A model generated the notes under the pieces. That model saw nothing but the letters and a program-made list of their open reading frames with translations. It was not told the origin of the DNA and did not search any database. DNA of 64,000 bases from Streptomyces sp. V1I1. GTDB taxonomy: Bacteria; Actinomycetota; Actinomycetes; Streptomycetales; Streptomycetaceae. A program made the translations under genes and the position numbers. Shown piece by piece: positions 44,040 through 54,971 of the stretch (its first letter is position 1; the number at the start of each line of letters is the position of its first letter). Where the stretch lies: contig NZ_JAUSZH010000001.1 in the NCBI RefSeq assembly GCF_030817355.1, positions 6,138,501-6,202,500 of the forward strand, read 5' to 3'.

Positions 44040-45182
44040 ATGCACAAGACCCTGATCGTGACCAACGACTTTCCGCCCAGGCCCGGCGGCATCCAGGCGT
44101 TCCTGCACAACATGGCGCTGCGGCTGGACCCGGAGCAGCTCGTCGTCTACGCCTCCACCTGGAAGCGCGGCCGCGAGGGTGCCGAGGCGACCGCCGCGTT
44201 CGATGCCGAGCAGCCCTTCACGGTCGTACGAGACCGTACGACGATGCTGCTGCCGACCCCGCGCGTCACCCGAAGGGCGACCCAGCTGCTGCGCGAGTAC
44301 GGCTGCGAATCCGTGTGGTTCGGGGCGGCCGCCCCGCTCGGTCTGATGGCACCGGCCCTGCGCAGGGCGGGGGCGCGGCGGCTGGTGGCCACCGCGCACG
44401 GCCATGAGGCGGGCTGGGCGCAGCTGCCCGTGTCCCGGCAGCTGCTGCGGCGGATCGGTGAAGGCACGGACACGATCACCTATCTGGGTGAGTACACGCG
44501 CTCGCGCATAGCCGCCGCGCTGACGCCGGAAGCGGCCGGCCGCATGGTCCAACTGCCGCCCGGCGTAGACGAGAAGACCTTCCATCCGGGCTCGGGCGGG
44601 GACGCGGTCCGGGAACGCCTGGGGCTCGCCGACCGGCCGGTGGTGGTGTGCGTATCGCGGCTGGTGCCGCGCAAGGGCCAGGACACGCTGATCCTGGCGA
44701 TGCCCGGGATCCTGGCGAAGGTGCCGGACGCGGTGCTGTTGATCGTAGGCGGCGGTCCGTACGAGAAGGATCTGCGGAAGCTGGCGAACGAGACAGGGGT
44801 CGCGCGGTCGGTCCGCTTCACCGGTTCCGTGCCCTGGGAGGAGCTGCCCGCCCACTACGGCGCCGGCGATGTCTTCGCGATGCCCTGTCGTACCCGAAGG
44901 GGCGGCCTGGACGTCGAGGGCCTCGGAATCGTGTACCTGGAGGCGTCGGCGACCGGTCTGCCGGTCGTCGCGGGCGACTCGGGCGGCGCCCCCGACGCCG
45001 TACTCGAGGGAGAGACGGGCTGGGTGGTCCGCGGCGGCTCGGCCGAGGAGTCGGCCGAGCGGATCGTGGCCCTGCTCGAAGATCCCGGGCTGCGGCAGCG
45101 GATGGGGGAGCGCGGCCGGGAGTGGGTCGAGGAGAAGTGGCGCTGGGACCTGCTGGCCGAGAAACTTCGGACACTTCTCTGA
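44040..45182 (+). CDS. GT4-family glycosyltransferase, PimB-like
   Basis: 380 residues from ATG 44040. A GT-B fold has the N-terminal TNDFPPRPGGIQAFLHNMA (acceptor side, Gly-rich loop), ATAHGHEAGW, SRLVPRKGQDTLI and the EX7E donor motif in GLDVEGLGIVYLEASATG. These match the alpha-mannosyltransferase PimB' that adds mannose to phosphatidylinositol mannoside in actinobacteria. The exact acceptor is inferred. A short AT-rich stretch and the cholesterol oxidase gene follow. Confidence 0.92.
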   Translation: MHKTLIVTNDFPPRPGGIQAFLHNMALRLDPEQLVVYASTWKRGREGAEATAAFDAEQPFTVVRDRTTMLLPTPRVTRRATQLLREYGCESVWFGAAAPLGLMAPALRRAGARRLVATAHGHEAGWAQLPVSRQLLRRIGEGTDTITYLGEYTRSRIAAALTPEAAGRMVQLPPGVDEKTFHPGSGGDAVRERLGLADRPVVVCVSRLVPRKGQDTLILAMPGILAKVPDAVLLIVGGGPYEKDLRKLANETGVARSVRFTGSVPWEELPAHYGAGDVFAMPCRTRRGGLDVEGLGIVYLEASATGLPVVAGDSGGAPDAVLEGETGWVVRGGSAEESAERIVALLEDPGLRQRMGERGREWVEEKWRWDLLAEKLRTLL

Positions 45183-45227
45183 GCTGCGTAAAGTATTTTT
45201 TGATGGTACGTCAGTTTTAAGCCGCGC

Positions 45228-46888
<1,661 letters not shown>

Positions 46889-46926
46889 CCGCCGGCCAAG
46901 GGGCACCAAGGGCTGTCAGCGGCTGA

Positions 46927-48723
46927 TCAGCCGCGGTAGATCGCCTCGATCTCGTCGGCGAAGTCCTTCGCCACCACATTGCGCTTCAGCTTCAGCGACG
47001 GCGTGATGTGTCCCGCCTCTTCAGTGAACTGGGAGGAGAGAATGCGGAATTTCCGCACCGATTCCGCCTTGGAGACGGCCGCATTGCCGTCGTCCACCGC
47101 CTGCTGGACCTCCGCGAGCAGATCCGCATCGTCCCGCAGCGAGGCCGCCGTCGAACCGGTCGGCTTGCCGTGGTCCGAGACCCAACGCCCCAGGAATTCC
47201 TCGTCGATGGTGACCAGCGCGCCCACGAACGGACGCCCGTCGCCCACCACCATGCACTCCGCGACCAGCGCGTGCGCGCGGATGCGGTCCTCGATCACCG
47301 CGGGAGCGACGTTCTTGCCGCCCGCGGTGACCAGGATCTCCTTCTTGCGGCCCGTGATCGCGAGGTATCCGTCCTCGTCCAGGGTGCCGATGTCGCCCGT
47401 GTGGAACCAGCCGTCGGCCAGCGCCTCCGCGGTCGCCGCCTCGTTGTTCCAGTACCCCTGGAAGACATGCTCGCCGTGCAGCAGCACCTCGCCGTCGTCG
47501 GCGATCCGCACCACCGAGCCCGGCAGCGGCTGACCGACCGTGCCGATCTTCTGCCGGTCCCACGGGTTGAACGCGGTCGCCGCGCACGACTCGGTGAGGC
47601 CGTAGCCCTCCAGCACCGTGAAGCCGATGCCGCGGAAGAAGTGCCCGAGCCGCTCGCCCAGCGGCGCGCCGCCGGAGACCGCGTACTCACCGCGCCCGCC
47701 CAGCACCGCCCGCAGCTTGCTGTAGACGAGCCTGTCGAAGACCTTGTGCTTGAACTTGAGACCGATCGACGGCCCGTCGGGGGTCCCCAGCGCGCGGCTG
47801 TAGGTGATCGCCGTCTGCGCGGCCTTGTCGAAGATCTTGCCCTTGCCGTCCGCCTGCGCCTTGGCGCGCGCCGAGTTGTAGACCTTCTCGAAGACGCGCG
47901 GCACACCGAGGATCAGCGTCGGCCGGAAGGAGGCCAGCTCGTCGGTGAGGTTCTTGATGTCCGGTACGCAGCCGAGCTTGATCGGCGCCATCACGGCCGC
48001 GAGTTCGACCATGCGGCCGAAGACATGCGCGGCCGGGAGGAAGAGCAGCACAGAGCTCTCACCCGTACGGAACAGCGGTTTGAGGCGCTCGACCAGGTTG
48101 CCGCACTCCGCGAAGAAGGCGCGGTGGGTGAGCACACAGCCCTTGGGGCGGCCGGTGGTCCCGGAGGTGTAGACGATGGTCGCCGCGTCGTCCGCCTTGG
48201 CGCTCCCGCTGCGCTCGTCGAGCAGCTCGTCGGAGATGTCGGAGCCGGTGCTCGTCAGCTGGGCGATCGCGTCCGCCTCGATCTGCCAAATCCCCTTCAG
48301 GGCGGACAGATTGGACTGAACCGAGACCACTGAGTCCTGGTGTGCCCCGGACTCGACGACGCACAGCGTGGCACCGGAGTCACCGAGTATCCACTGGATC
48401 TGCTCGGGCGAGCTGGTCTCGTACACCGGCACGGTGACCCCGCCCGCGCTCCAGATCGCGAAGTCGAGGAGCACCCACTCGTAGCGGGTACGGGACAGGA
48501 GGGCGACCCGGTCGCCGGGCTCTACGCCCGCCGCGATCAAACCCTTGGCAACGCCGCGCACCTCGGCGAGGAACTGCGTGGCGGTGACGTCCGTCCAGAC
48601 GCCCGCCTCTTTGCGGCTCATGACCGCCACATCGGGATGCTGAGCGGCATTGCGGCGGATGAGATCCGTCAGATTGCCGTCCGTGGGGACCTCGTACAGG
48701 GCCGGAAGGCTGAACTCGCGCAA
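46927..48723 (-). CDS. fadD: Long-chain fatty-acid-CoA ligase
   Basis: 598 residues. The AMP-binding family motif TIVYTSGTTGRPKGC is at about 183-197, GYGLTESCAATAFNP at about 375, then GWFHTGDIGTLDEDGYLAITGRKKEI and a final Lys in LKLKRNVVAKDF. It activates fatty acids with ATP and CoA. The start is TTG 48721-48723 with GAGGAG upstream. A 16-base palindrome (46919-46934) spans the stop codon and may help termination. The 280 bases upstream to the divergent phosphoesterase contain a GTGCTCA/TGAGCAC inverted repeat (48797-48816) that could be an operator. Confidence 0.95.
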   Translation of the reverse strand: MREFSLPALYEVPTDGNLTDLIRRNAAQHPDVAVMSRKEAGVWTDVTATQFLAEVRGVAKGLIAAGVEPGDRVALLSRTRYEWVLLDFAIWSAGGVTVPVYETSSPEQIQWILGDSGATLCVVESGAHQDSVVSVQSNLSALKGIWQIEADAIAQLTSTGSDISDELLDERSGSAKADDAATIVYTSGTTGRPKGCVLTHRAFFAECGNLVERLKPLFRTGESSVLLFLPAAHVFGRMVELAAVMAPIKLGCVPDIKNLTDELASFRPTLILGVPRVFEKVYNSARAKAQADGKGKIFDKAAQTAITYSRALGTPDGPSIGLKFKHKVFDRLVYSKLRAVLGGRGEYAVSGGAPLGERLGHFFRGIGFTVLEGYGLTESCAATAFNPWDRQKIGTVGQPLPGSVVRIADDGEVLLHGEHVFQGYWNNEAATAEALADGWFHTGDIGTLDEDGYLAITGRKKEILVTAGGKNVAPAVIEDRIRAHALVAECMVVGDGRPFVGALVTIDEEFLGRWVSDHGKPTGSTAASLRDDADLLAEVQQAVDDGNAAVSKAESVRKFRILSSQFTEEAGHITPSLKLKRNVVAKDFADEIEAIYRG

Positions 48724-49002
48724 GACTGCTGCTCCTCATCGGGCGCCGGCGCCACGGCTCTGTGTGATGCACCGGCTGCGGTCCAAGATCGGGCAGGTGC
48801 TCAGTGGGGTGAGCACGACTGGACTGCCCGGACGTTACCCACCAGTACTCGGTTCCGGATAGGGGGTTCCGGCCAGATGTTCGCTGCGTCACACGTGTTG
48901 GCAGTGCTTCGCGCAGAGTAGTCCACACACATGACGACTCGGAAGAACGGCTGGTCCGCCCTGCTCTACCGAGCCGCGAACCGGCGTCCTAGGGTGATCA
49001 CC

Positions 49003-49779
49003 ATGCGAGGCATTCGAGTCAACGTGGTCAGTGACGTACACGGCAATGCCAAAGATCTCGCGATGGCGGGAGACGGCGCGGACGCGCTCATCTGCCTCGG
49101 TGACCTCGTGCTCTTCCTCGACTACGCCGACCACTCGCGCGGCATCTTCCCCGACCTCTTCGGCGTCGAGAACGCCGACCTGATCGTGGAACTGCGCACC
49201 GCCCGCCGCTACGACGCGGCCCGCGAGCTCGGGCGCAGACTCTGGGCCGAGCTGGAGACGGACCGGGAGACCGCCATCGAATCCGCCGTGCGCCGCCAGT
49301 ACGCCGAGCTGTTCGCGGCGTTCCCCGCCCCGACGTACGCCACCTACGGCAATGTCGATATGCCGACCCTCTGGCCGGAGTATGCGCGGCCGGGCACCAC
49401 CGTCCTCGACGGCGAGCGGATCGAGATCGGCGGCCGCGTCTTCGGCTTCGTCGGCGGCGGGTTGCGCACCCCGATGCGCACTCCGTACGAGATCTCAGAC
49501 GAGGAGTTCGCCGCCAAGGTCGAAGCGCTCGGGGAGGTCGATGTGCTCTGCTCGCACATTCCCCCGGACGTCCCCGAGCTGACGTACGACACCGTCCCGC
49601 GCCGCTTCGAGCGCGGCAGCCGGGCCCTTCTGGAGGCGATCCGCCGCACCCGGCCCCGGTACGCCCTTTTCGGCCACGTCCACCAGCCGCTCGCCCAACG
49701 GATGCGCATCGGCTCGACGGAGTGCGTGAACGTCGGGCATTTCGCCTCGACCGGTCGCCCCTGGACCTTGGAGTTGTGA
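49003..49779 (+). CDS. Calcineurin-like metallophosphoesterase
   Basis: 258 residues from ATG 49003. The two-metal site is laid out in order: DVHGN, CLGDLV, YGNVD, CSHIPP and FGHVHQP. There is no signal peptide. The substrate could be a nucleotide, phosphoprotein or phospholipid. A longer frame starting at 48931 is possible but adds an Arg-rich stretch of poor character. The 3' end of the gene forms the first unit of a short tandem repeat. Confidence 0.92.
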   Translation: MRGIRVNVVSDVHGNAKDLAMAGDGADALICLGDLVLFLDYADHSRGIFPDLFGVENADLIVELRTARRYDAARELGRRLWAELETDRETAIESAVRRQYAELFAAFPAPTYATYGNVDMPTLWPEYARPGTTVLDGERIEIGGRVFGFVGGGLRTPMRTPYEISDEEFAAKVEALGEVDVLCSHIPPDVPELTYDTVPRRFERGSRALLEAIRRTRPRYALFGHVHQPLAQRMRIGSTECVNVGHFASTGRPWTLEL

Positions 49780-49831
49780 ACCGCTGGGCCCTGGAGCGGT
49801 GACCGGCCGGGCCCTGGAGTGGTGACCAGCC
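49763..49831 (+). repeat. Tandem 23-bp repeat overlapping the end of a coding sequence
   Basis: Units at 49786-49808 and 49809-49831 agree at 21 of 23 positions. A degenerate copy at 49763-49785 includes the phosphoesterase stop codon. Confidence 0.7.
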
Positions 49832-49895
49832 GGGTCGCGATAGCCTGCACCCCACACCACCCCCGGTCCGTACCGCACTCTGAGGAGCCGCAGCG

Positions 49896-50345
49896 ATGGC
49901 GGAACACACCAGCTCGAGCATCACGATCGAGGCGGCGCCGGCCGACGTGATGGGCGTGATCTCCGACTTCGCCCGCTACCCCGAGTGGACCGGCGAGGTG
50001 AAGGAGGCCGAGGTGCTCGCCACCGACGCCAAGGGCCGCGCCGAGCAGGTCCGGCTGGTGCTCGACGCCGGCGCGATCAAGGACGACCACACCCTCGCGT
50101 ACACCTGGAACGGCGAAAACCAGGTCAGCTGGACGCTGGTGAAGTCCCAGATGCTGCGCGCCATCGACGGTTCGTACACCCTCGCGGCGGTCGGCGGCGG
50201 TGACCGCACCGAGGTCACCTACCAGCTCACCGTCGACGTCAAGATCCCCATGCTCGGCATGATCAAGCGCAAGGCCGAGAAGGTCATCATCGACCGCGCC
50301 CTGGCCGGTCTGAAGAAGCGCGTCGAGAGCGGGCCCGCCGCCTGA
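49896..50345 (+). CDS. SRPBCC (START/Coq10-like) ligand-binding protein
   Basis: 149 residues with the helix-grip fold: SSITIEAAPADVMGVISDFARYPEWTGEVKEAEV at the start and a C-terminal amphipathic helix (MLGMIKRKAEKVIIDRALAGLKKRVE). Such domains bind hydrophobic ligands. Its stop overlaps the start of the ArsA-like gene as TGATG, so the two are coupled and may act together at a membrane or lipid. Confidence 0.92.
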   Translation: MAEHTSSSITIEAAPADVMGVISDFARYPEWTGEVKEAEVLATDAKGRAEQVRLVLDAGAIKDDHTLAYTWNGENQVSWTLVKSQMLRAIDGSYTLAAVGGGDRTEVTYQLTVDVKIPMLGMIKRKAEKVIIDRALAGLKKRVESGPAA

Positions 50346-51559
50346 TGCGCACGGTCCTCGTCACCGGGCTCGGCGGCGCGGGCCGAACCACCGTCGCCGC
50401 TGCCACCGCGCTCGCCGCGGCCCGGCGCGGCAACCGCGCCCTGTTCCTCTCCGCCGAGCCCGGCGACGTGTTCGGCGCGCCTGTCACCGGGCGCCCCGAC
50501 GCACCGGACGGGATCGCGGACGGCCTGTGGGCCGCCCGCATCGACTCAGGCGCCGACTTCCGCACCGAGTTCCTCTCGCTCCAGGAGCGCGCCGCCGCCG
50601 GGCTCGATCTGCTGGGCGCGGCGCGACTCGAGGACGAGGAGCTGACCGAGCTCCCCGGCAGCGAGCAGTTCGCCCTGCTGCGCGCGCTGAAGACCGCCGC
50701 CGGCGGCTGGGACGTGATCGTCCTCGACCTGCCGCCGCTGCGCGAGACCATCGCCCTGCTCGCCCTGCCCGAACAGCTGCGCCGCTATCTGCGCCGCCTG
50801 CTGCCGCCGGAACGGCAGGCCGCCCGGGCCCTGCGCCCGATGCTCGCCCAGCTCGCCGGTGTGCCGATGCCCGCGCAGTGGCTGTACGAGACCGCGGCCC
50901 GCTGGGACAGCGAACTGGCCGGCGTCCAAGCAATGATCGAATCCGCCGGTACGACGCTGCGGGTTGTCGCCGAGCCCGGACCCGCGGCCGCCGACGCCCT
51001 GCGCACCGCCCGTGCCGGGCTCGCGCTGTACGGACTGCCGGTCGACACCCTCGTACCCAACCGGATCCTGCCGCGCGACTCGGCCGACAGCTGGCTCGCG
51101 ACCCTCTCCGCACAGCAGGAGAAGTGCCTGAGCGAGTGGTACGAGGACTGGGCCCCCCAAGGCTCGATCCGCGAGGCGCCCCACCTCGGCCGGGACCCGC
51201 GCGGCATCGAGGACCTCGCCCTCCTCGACACCGGCGACGGGCTCGCCGTCGAAGCCGTAGGAGCCCTCGGACCGCACCGGCACCGCGGCGAGCGTCGCGA
51301 GGACCCATGGCGGGTCGCGGAGGGGCACGGCACCGACAGCGTCTTCGTCTGGGAGCTACCGCTGCCCGGCGCCGTCAAGGAGGAGCTCGCACTCGTCCGC
51401 CGAGGGGATGAACTCCTGATCACCGTCGGACCGTTCCGCAGGATCGTGCCGCTGCCCTCCGCGCTGCGCCGCTGCACCGTGGCGGGCGCGGGTCTCACGG
51501 ACGGCGTGCTGCGGGTCCGCTTCCAGCCCGACCCCGATCTGTGGCCGCGGGCACGCTGA
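50345..51559 (+). CDS. ArsA/GET3-like ATPase with altered P-loop
   Basis: 404 residues related to the SIMIBI ATPases ArsA and Get3. The P-loop reads GLGGAGRTT rather than GKGGVGKT, so both the signature Lys and the Walker Lys are replaced (Leu and Arg). A switch-like IVLDLPPLRETIALLALPEQLRRYL and PNRILPRDSADSWLA match ArsA family segments, and the C-terminal 80 residues form an HSP20-like beta domain. ATP binding may be lost or altered. It overlaps the START-like gene upstream. Confidence 0.88.
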   Translation: MRTVLVTGLGGAGRTTVAAATALAAARRGNRALFLSAEPGDVFGAPVTGRPDAPDGIADGLWAARIDSGADFRTEFLSLQERAAAGLDLLGAARLEDEELTELPGSEQFALLRALKTAAGGWDVIVLDLPPLRETIALLALPEQLRRYLRRLLPPERQAARALRPMLAQLAGVPMPAQWLYETAARWDSELAGVQAMIESAGTTLRVVAEPGPAAADALRTARAGLALYGLPVDTLVPNRILPRDSADSWLATLSAQQEKCLSEWYEDWAPQGSIREAPHLGRDPRGIEDLALLDTGDGLAVEAVGALGPHRHRGERREDPWRVAEGHGTDSVFVWELPLPGAVKEELALVRRGDELLITVGPFRRIVPLPSALRRCTVAGAGLTDGVLRVRFQPDPDLWPRAR

Positions 51560-51637
51560 ACGCGCTGCCTCCATTCGGGTACCGTCGAGCGTACAAACCC
51601 TCAGTTCTTCCGCCAGTTCTTCCGTTAGGAGTACGCC

Positions 51638-52078
51638 ATGAGCGATGCCACCGAGCGTCCCGCCGTCGACGACGACGCCTGGGCCACGGCGTGCGCCGAG
51701 GACCTGGAGGCGGAGAAGGCCCGCCGCCGCGCCCAGTACGGGCCGCCGCCCGGCTCGGCCGGCGAGGAGTTGCGCAAGCTCCTCGACGCGGTCGCCGACA
51801 AGGTCTCCTCGTTCCAGACGTCGCTGCCCGGAATGGCTGCGCAGAACACCGTGCAGCAGCTGGTCAACCAGGCGAGGGCCGCCGTAGAGCCGGTCATAGA
51901 GCGCAACCCTGAGGTCTTCGACCACCTCACGGCGGCGGGCGGCGAGCTGCTCGCCGCGTATCGATCCGCCGTCGAGGGCCATGAGCGACGCTGGACCCAG
52001 CGGCCCACCGCCTCCAAGGACGACCAGGACCCGCGGGACGAGGGACCCGGGGCGAGCGAGCACATCGACCTGGACTGA
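51638..52078 (+). CDS. DUF5304-type small protein upstream of glucokinase
   Basis: 146 residues, acidic and mostly helical, starting MSDATERPAVDDDAWATACAEDL after TAGGAG. There is no enzyme motif. The corresponding gene in S. coelicolor (the one just before glkA) has been linked to glucose uptake and to full glucose kinase activity and carbon repression; I transfer that by position and size. glkA begins 66 bases on. Confidence 0.88.
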   Translation: MSDATERPAVDDDAWATACAEDLEAEKARRRAQYGPPPGSAGEELRKLLDAVADKVSSFQTSLPGMAAQNTVQQLVNQARAAVEPVIERNPEVFDHLTAAGGELLAAYRSAVEGHERRWTQRPTASKDDQDPRDEGPGASEHIDLD

Positions 52079-52144
52079 CCAGGCCGTGCCCCGCCCTCGG
52101 GTACGGTTGGCCATAGCGGGGCTCGACCGAAAACTGAGGGACAC

Positions 52145-53086
52145 ATGGGACTCACCATCGGCGTCGACATCGGCGGCACGAAGATCGCAGCGGGCGTGGT
52201 CGACGAAGAGGGCACCATCCTCGAGACTCACAAGGTGCCCACCCCGTCGACCCCGCAGGGCATCGTCGACGCGATCTGCTCGGCCGTCGCCGGGGCCGGC
52301 GAGGGGCACGAGATCGAGGCGGTCGGCATCGGCGCCGCCGGATACGTCGACGACAAGCGTGCCACCGTCCTGTTCGCGCCCAACATCGACTGGCGCCACG
52401 AGCCGCTGAAGGACAAGGTCGAGCAGCGCGTCGGCCTCCCGGTGGTCGTCGAGAACGACGCGAACGCGGCGGCCTGGGGCGAGTACCGCTTCGGTGCCGG
52501 CCAGGGCCACGAAGACGTCATCTGCATCACCCTCGGCACCGGGCTCGGTGGCGGCATCATCATCGGCAACAAGCTGCGCCGCGGCCGCTTCGGCGTGGCC
52601 GCGGAGTTCGGTCACATCCGGGTCGTCCCGGACGGTCTGCTGTGCGGCTGTGGCAGCCAGGGCTGCTGGGAGCAGTACGCCTCCGGGCGCGCTCTCGTCC
52701 GCTACGGCAAGCAGCGCGCCAACGCCACCCCGGAGAGCGCCGAGATCCTGCTCGGCCTCGGCGACGGCACGGTCGACGGCATCGAGGGCAAGCACATCAG
52801 TGAGGCCGCGCGGCAGGGCGACCCGGTCGCGGTCGACTCGTACCGCGAACTGGCCCGCTGGGTGGGCGCGGGCCTGGCCGACCTGGCATCGCTCTTCGAC
52901 CCGTCAGCCTTCATCGTCGGCGGCGGTCTCTCCGACGAGGGGGAGCTGGTCCTCGACCCGATCCGCAAGTCCTTCCGCCGCTGGCTGATCGGCGGCAGGT
53001 TCCGCCCGCACGCGCAGGTGGTCGCGGCGCAACTGGGCGGCAGGGCGGGCCTGGTGGGCGCGGCGGACCTGGCCCGCCAGGGCTAG
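52145..53086 (+). CDS. glkA: ROK-family glucokinase
   Basis: 313 residues. The N-terminal phosphate loop is TIGVDIGGTKIAAGVVDEEG, the active-site Asp lies in VVENDANAAAWGE, and the zinc-binding ROK signature is LCGCGSQGCWEQYASG. It phosphorylates glucose with ATP. In Streptomyces GlkA also mediates glucose repression by a means independent of its known DNA binding, as it has no DNA-binding domain. ATG 52145 follows GAGGG. Confidence 0.97.
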   Translation: MGLTIGVDIGGTKIAAGVVDEEGTILETHKVPTPSTPQGIVDAICSAVAGAGEGHEIEAVGIGAAGYVDDKRATVLFAPNIDWRHEPLKDKVEQRVGLPVVVENDANAAAWGEYRFGAGQGHEDVICITLGTGLGGGIIIGNKLRRGRFGVAAEFGHIRVVPDGLLCGCGSQGCWEQYASGRALVRYGKQRANATPESAEILLGLGDGTVDGIEGKHISEAARQGDPVAVDSYRELARWVGAGLADLASLFDPSAFIVGGGLSDEGELVLDPIRKSFRRWLIGGRFRPHAQVVAAQLGGRAGLVGAADLARQG

Positions 53087-53090
53087 TTTC

Positions 53091-53540
53091 CTTGTCCTCA
53101 ATCGCCGGATGGGCTTGATTTTTGGCCCCCTGGGGCGGGCTGGAGGTCTGTCCTCAATCGCCGGGCGGGCTTGATTCTTGGGCGCCGGGGGCTTGATTTC
53201 GGCCTCCCCGGGCGGGCTGGAGGTTCGCCCTCAATCGCCGGGCGGGCTTGATTCTTGAGGGCCGAGGGCTTGATTTCGGTCTCCCCGGGCGGGCTGAGGG
53301 TCTGTCCTCTATCGCCGGGCGGGCCTGAATTAAGTGCACCCGGACGGGCTGAAATTCAGCCGTCCGGCGATTGAGGACCCCGGGTCTGGGGCGGAGCTCC
53401 AGAAAAGACCCGCACCCGGTCTTCTGCACCCGGGCGGGCTGAATTCAGCCCGTCCGGCGATTGAGGACTGGGGGTCCCCCACGCCCGCCAGGGCGTAGGG
53501 GGCGGGCCTGGGGCGGAGCCCCGGAAAAGACCCGCACCCG
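53091..53540. repeat. Repeat-filled intergenic region after glkA
   Basis: About 470 bases with no gene. The core CCTCAATCGCCGG occurs directly at 53096, 53152, 53229 and (one mismatch) 53306, and inverted at 53364-53376 and 53454-53466. CGGGCTGAATTCAGCCCG makes an inner palindrome. A 37-base unit (GGGTCTGGGGCGGAG...) is repeated at 53382-53418 and 53504-53540 with three differences. A G/C-rich hairpin unit lies at 53470-53502. The region probably terminates glkA and has grown by repeat duplication. Confidence 0.9.
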
Positions 53541-53555
53541 CGTATCTTGCTGCGC

Positions 53556-54332
53556 ATGGCGATCACCGCACTGCCAAACTCCCGCACCGAACCAGACGGT
53601 TCGGCCGTGATCCGCGTGCTCAGCTACAACATCCGCTCCATGCGCGACGACGAGGACGCGCTGGCCCGGGTGATCCGCGCCTGCGCGCCCGACCTGGTGT
53701 TCATCCAGGAGGCCCCGCGCTTCTTCCGCTGGCGCAAGCACGCGGCGCGGCTGGCCGCCAAGAGCGAGCTGGTGGTGCTGACCGGCGGGGCCACCGCAGC
53801 CGGCCCGCTGCTGCTCTGCTCGCTGCGGGCGACCGTGGAGCGTACGGAGGATGTGCTGCTGCCGCTCACCCCCCGCCTGCACCGGCGCGGCTTCGCCACG
53901 GCGGTCGTACGGATCGGGGGCGCCCGGATCGGGCTGCTCAGCTGCCATCTGAGCCTGCAGAGCGACGAGCGCTATGCGCAGACCGGGATGCTGCTGGACC
54001 GGCTGAAGGCGATGGACGTGCCGTACGCGATCGCGGCGGGCGACCTGAACGACCGGCCCAGCGGCCGGAGCTTCCGCAGGCTCGCGGGGGAGCTGCAGGA
54101 CTGCTGGGCGGTCGCGCCCTGGGGCGGCGAGCACACCTCGACACCCGACGACCCGCACCAGCGGATCGACGCGATTTTCGCCACCCCGGGAGTCGAAGTG
54201 CTGGGCTGCGGGGTGCCGTTGACCCTGCCGGGCATCACCCAGGCTGACCTTCGCGCTGCGACGGACCACCTGCCGGTGCTGGCGGCGCTACGCGTCCCCG
54301 CCGTGTCGTCCGACGGACCGAGTGCCCGCTGA
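53556..54332 (+). CDS. Endonuclease/exonuclease/phosphatase family protein
   Basis: 258 residues from ATG 53556. The fold's metal and catalytic residues are visible in VLSYNIRSMRDD, FIQEAPRFF, GLLSCHLSLQ, AAGDLNDRPSGRSF and ATDHLPVLAAL. It could cut DNA, RNA or phospholipid headgroups; no signal peptide argues for a cytoplasmic role. It begins 16 bases after the repeat region. Confidence 0.9.
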   Translation: MAITALPNSRTEPDGSAVIRVLSYNIRSMRDDEDALARVIRACAPDLVFIQEAPRFFRWRKHAARLAAKSELVVLTGGATAAGPLLLCSLRATVERTEDVLLPLTPRLHRRGFATAVVRIGGARIGLLSCHLSLQSDERYAQTGMLLDRLKAMDVPYAIAAGDLNDRPSGRSFRRLAGELQDCWAVAPWGGEHTSTPDDPHQRIDAIFATPGVEVLGCGVPLTLPGITQADLRAATDHLPVLAALRVPAVSSDGPSAR

Positions 54333-54371
54333 GCCGCGTCCGACGGCCGGAGGCCGACGCCGCGTCGAGAG

Positions 54372-54971
54372 TCAGACCACCGCGCCGCGGCCCGGATCGT
54401 CGTCGTCCTCGTCGTCGCCGTGCGACATCCGGGCCACCAGCGTGCCGAAGCCGCCCAGGAAGCCGCCGACGCAGAGCGTCGTCAGCCACCACGTCATGTT
54501 CCACTGGAGCAGCACCGCCACCAGCATCAGCACCGGCCCGCCGACCACCGCCAGCCAGGCGAACTTGGCCGTGACATCGGACTCCGGCAGAGGCGGCGGC
54601 TCCGGCGGTACGAAGTGGCCCTCGTCGCTCTCGTCGAGGTCGTCGTCCTTCGCGTCGGCCACCTGGTAGTCGCGCGGGCCACCGATCCCCGGCGCGAACG
54701 TGATCGAGCTGCCCAGCGCGGGCTTGTCCGCGTCAGGCCCCGCGTCACCCGCGTCCGGATCCTCCGGATCGGTCTTGGCCTCCGCCGCCCTGTCGTCCTT
54801 CGGCGTCTTGTTCAGATCACCCTCGAGCAGGGCGAGGTCGTCCACCGACTTGAACGGCTTGGCGCCCGGCGGGTCGGTCGGCTCCTCGCCGTACCCCTCG
54901 ACGATGGCGGCCCAGGCGGCCTCCTCGTCGATCGGCTGCGGCTCGCGGTCCGCATCGTGCTGCTCAGCCAC
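54372..54971 (-). CDS. Acidic protein with C-terminal membrane helices, function unknown
   Basis: 199 residues from GTG 54969-54971. The first 115 residues are very acidic and Pro-rich (low complexity, probably disordered). Two hydrophobic segments follow (WLAVVGGPVLMLVAVLLQW and TLCVGGFLGGFGTLVA), ending in an Asp-rich tail (GDDEDDDDPG). The start codon overlaps the esterase stop by 8 bases, so it is translationally coupled to it. No family function is known to me. Confidence 0.85.
   Translation of the reverse strand: MAEQHDADREPQPIDEEAAWAAIVEGYGEEPTDPPGAKPFKSVDDLALLEGDLNKTPKDDRAAEAKTDPEDPDAGDAGPDADKPALGSSITFAPGIGGPRDYQVADAKDDDLDESDEGHFVPPEPPPLPESDVTAKFAWLAVVGGPVLMLVAVLLQWNMTWWLTTLCVGGFLGGFGTLVARMSHGDDEDDDDPGRGAVV

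Noticed and set aside
53087..53555. Possible CRISPR array after glkA because of regularly spaced repeats
   Set aside because: Repeat cores are 13 bases, occur in both orientations, spacers are themselves repetitive, and there are no cas genes.
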